64,000 bases of DNA from Bryobacteraceae bacterium (GTDB lineage: Bacteria; Acidobacteriota; Terriglobia; Bryobacterales; Bryobacteraceae): the NCBI GenBank assembly GCA_041394945.1, contig JAWKHH010000005.1:1-64000 (forward strand), written 5' to 3'. The notes beneath the pieces are model-generated. The model did not search any database and had not been told where the DNA came from. It saw only the letters and a program-made list of their open reading frames with translations. Of this stretch, positions 63,287 through 64,000 are shown piece by piece; the stretch's first letter is position 1; each line of letters opens with the position of its first letter. A program made the translations under genes and the position numbers.

Positions 63287-64000
63287 TCAGAAGCGGTACA
63301 GCCATTGCACGTATGGGACCCAGGCCCCCGCGCCGGCGGTCGCCTGCCGCACGAATCCGCCCGGCGAAACCCGCACAACGGCCCCGATCAACTGGAATTT
63401 CGCGGTCACGTTCCACGTCGCCTGTGTGTCCCACTCGTTGTAGAGGTGGCTCGAAGTCGCGTCCGGTTTCCGCGCCACCCGGCGCTGCCCGAAGTCGTAG
63501 AAGGAATCCCGGCGCGAGGCCAGCCAGTAACTGTGATAGGCGTGCTGGAGAGTGACGTTCTTGTGCGGACGCCAGGTCACGCCGGCCGCGGCCTCGTGCA
63601 TGTTCTTCCAGGAAATGCGGTCGCCGAGGCCGAACGGCGAATGGTTGGTCGGGTACAACTGGTCGAGCGTGCCGCGGCGGCCGTCGGTGGGGTTGCGGTC
63701 CGGCGACGAGTATCCGTAGATAGCGTGAAAACGCGGGTTGTATCTGCTGTCCCAAGGAGTCTGCCCCAGGACGTAGCGGCCTGCCCATGCCGAGAGCGGC
63801 TCACCGCCGGAGCGCCCCGCCTGAAACGCTGTTTCGGCGGTGTAGTCGAAGCGGCGCGGGAGCGCCCCGTTGAGCCGGAACCCGGTGGTGTGAACGCGGC
63901 TGCGCGCCAGGCGCGTGCCGGCTTCGTTGGCCTCGCCCGGGTGGATCTTGATGTAGTGATACAGGCCCACGGTGCTTCTCGGCAGCCATTGGCGCGCGTC
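63287..64000 (-). CDS. Alginate-export-type outer-membrane porin, C-terminal part
   Basis: The reading frame is open from the stop at 63287 to the window edge, so only the last ~237 residues are seen; the GTG at 63970 is internal. Alternating hydrophobic and polar strands and a final phenylalanine (VPYVQWLYRF) show a beta-barrel. Phrases such as LGQTPWDSRYNPRFHAIYGY, ISWKNMHEAAAGVTWRPHKN and HAYHSYWLASRRDSFYDFGQ match the alginate-export porin family as I recall it. Substrate unknown. The 189 bases between it and argS are AT-rich and hold no gene. Confidence 0.7.
   Translation of the reverse strand, partial: DARQWLPRSTVGLYHYIKIHPGEANEAGTRLARSRVHTTGFRLNGALPRRFDYTAETAFQAGRSGGEPLSAWAGRYVLGQTPWDSRYNPRFHAIYGYSSPDRNPTDGRRGTLDQLYPTNHSPFGLGDRISWKNMHEAAAGVTWRPHKNVTLQHAYHSYWLASRRDSFYDFGQRRVARKPDATSSHLYNEWDTQATWNVTAKFQLIGAVVRVSPGGFVRQATAGAGAWVPYVQWLYRF

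Overview
The window reads as one contiguous piece of a GC-rich acidobacterial chromosome, most likely order Bryobacterales / class Solibacteres ('Candidatus Solibacter'-like). This rests on gene content, not on a database search. The evidence is: a remnant with the Solibacter-type secreted C-terminal domain (TIGR03437-like), large TonB-dependent-receptor-like proteins with an N-terminal carboxypeptidase-regulatory domain, paired DUF1501 and DUF1549/DUF1553 genes, a CRTAC1-type FG-GAP protein, a quinoprotein next to a di-heme cytochrome c, and several huge Rhs/YD-repeat proteins. No rRNA, tRNA or CRISPR array was seen.

Layout. Positions 1-1700 hold insertion-sequence debris: the left-over part of an IS66-type element beside a truncated, frameshifted DDE transposase. 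Positions 1.66-22.1 kb form an accessory island of polymorphic Rhs genes. A full-length secreted Rhs (5743-11241, minus) is followed by a small TPR gene. Next come an N-terminally truncated second Rhs that shares a ~2.2 kb near-identical core but has a different C-terminal tip, and a small lipoprotein gene. This matches the arrangement of a main Rhs with its immunity gene plus an orphan tip cassette with its own immunity gene. A third, unrelated Rhs (14057-19111, plus) lies between a secreted-protein gene whose signal peptide is put out of frame by a run of 12 C and a 172-aa candidate immunity gene. Two copies of a ~270-bp structured intergenic repeat (12819-13088 and 21830-22106) flank this third Rhs unit.

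Positions 22.2-33.7 kb are housekeeping and energy genes, all on the plus strand: purL-purF (overlapping), a group-2 truncated globin, a type III polyketide synthase, and an eight-gene alternative F-type ATPase operon of the N-ATPase type (atpD-C-Q-B-E-F-A-G). That operon has no atpR or atpH, and its c subunit lacks the helix-1 carboxylate/amide expected of Na+-binding rotors.

Positions 33.8-50.2 kb encode envelope functions typical of the phylum: a TonB-like receptor with CRTAC1 and TPR partners, a DUF1501/DUF1549 pair, a di-heme cytochrome c with a quinoprotein, a DUF2202 ferritin-like protein and a second TonB-like receptor. Positions 50.2-64 kb hold late heme-synthesis genes hemH and hemQ, divergent with a 6-bp gap. 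They also hold a phytase-like secreted protein, lepB, a small secreted protein, miaA, a TonB-like receptor pseudogene with about eight frameshifts, a 1-Cys peroxiredoxin, a class V aminotransferase, argS, and the C-terminal part of an alginate-export-type porin that runs off the window.

The most unusual material is the Rhs island, with its duplicated core, displaced tip, poly-C switch candidate and repeat bracket. The atypical N-ATPase operon downstream of a type III PKS comes next.
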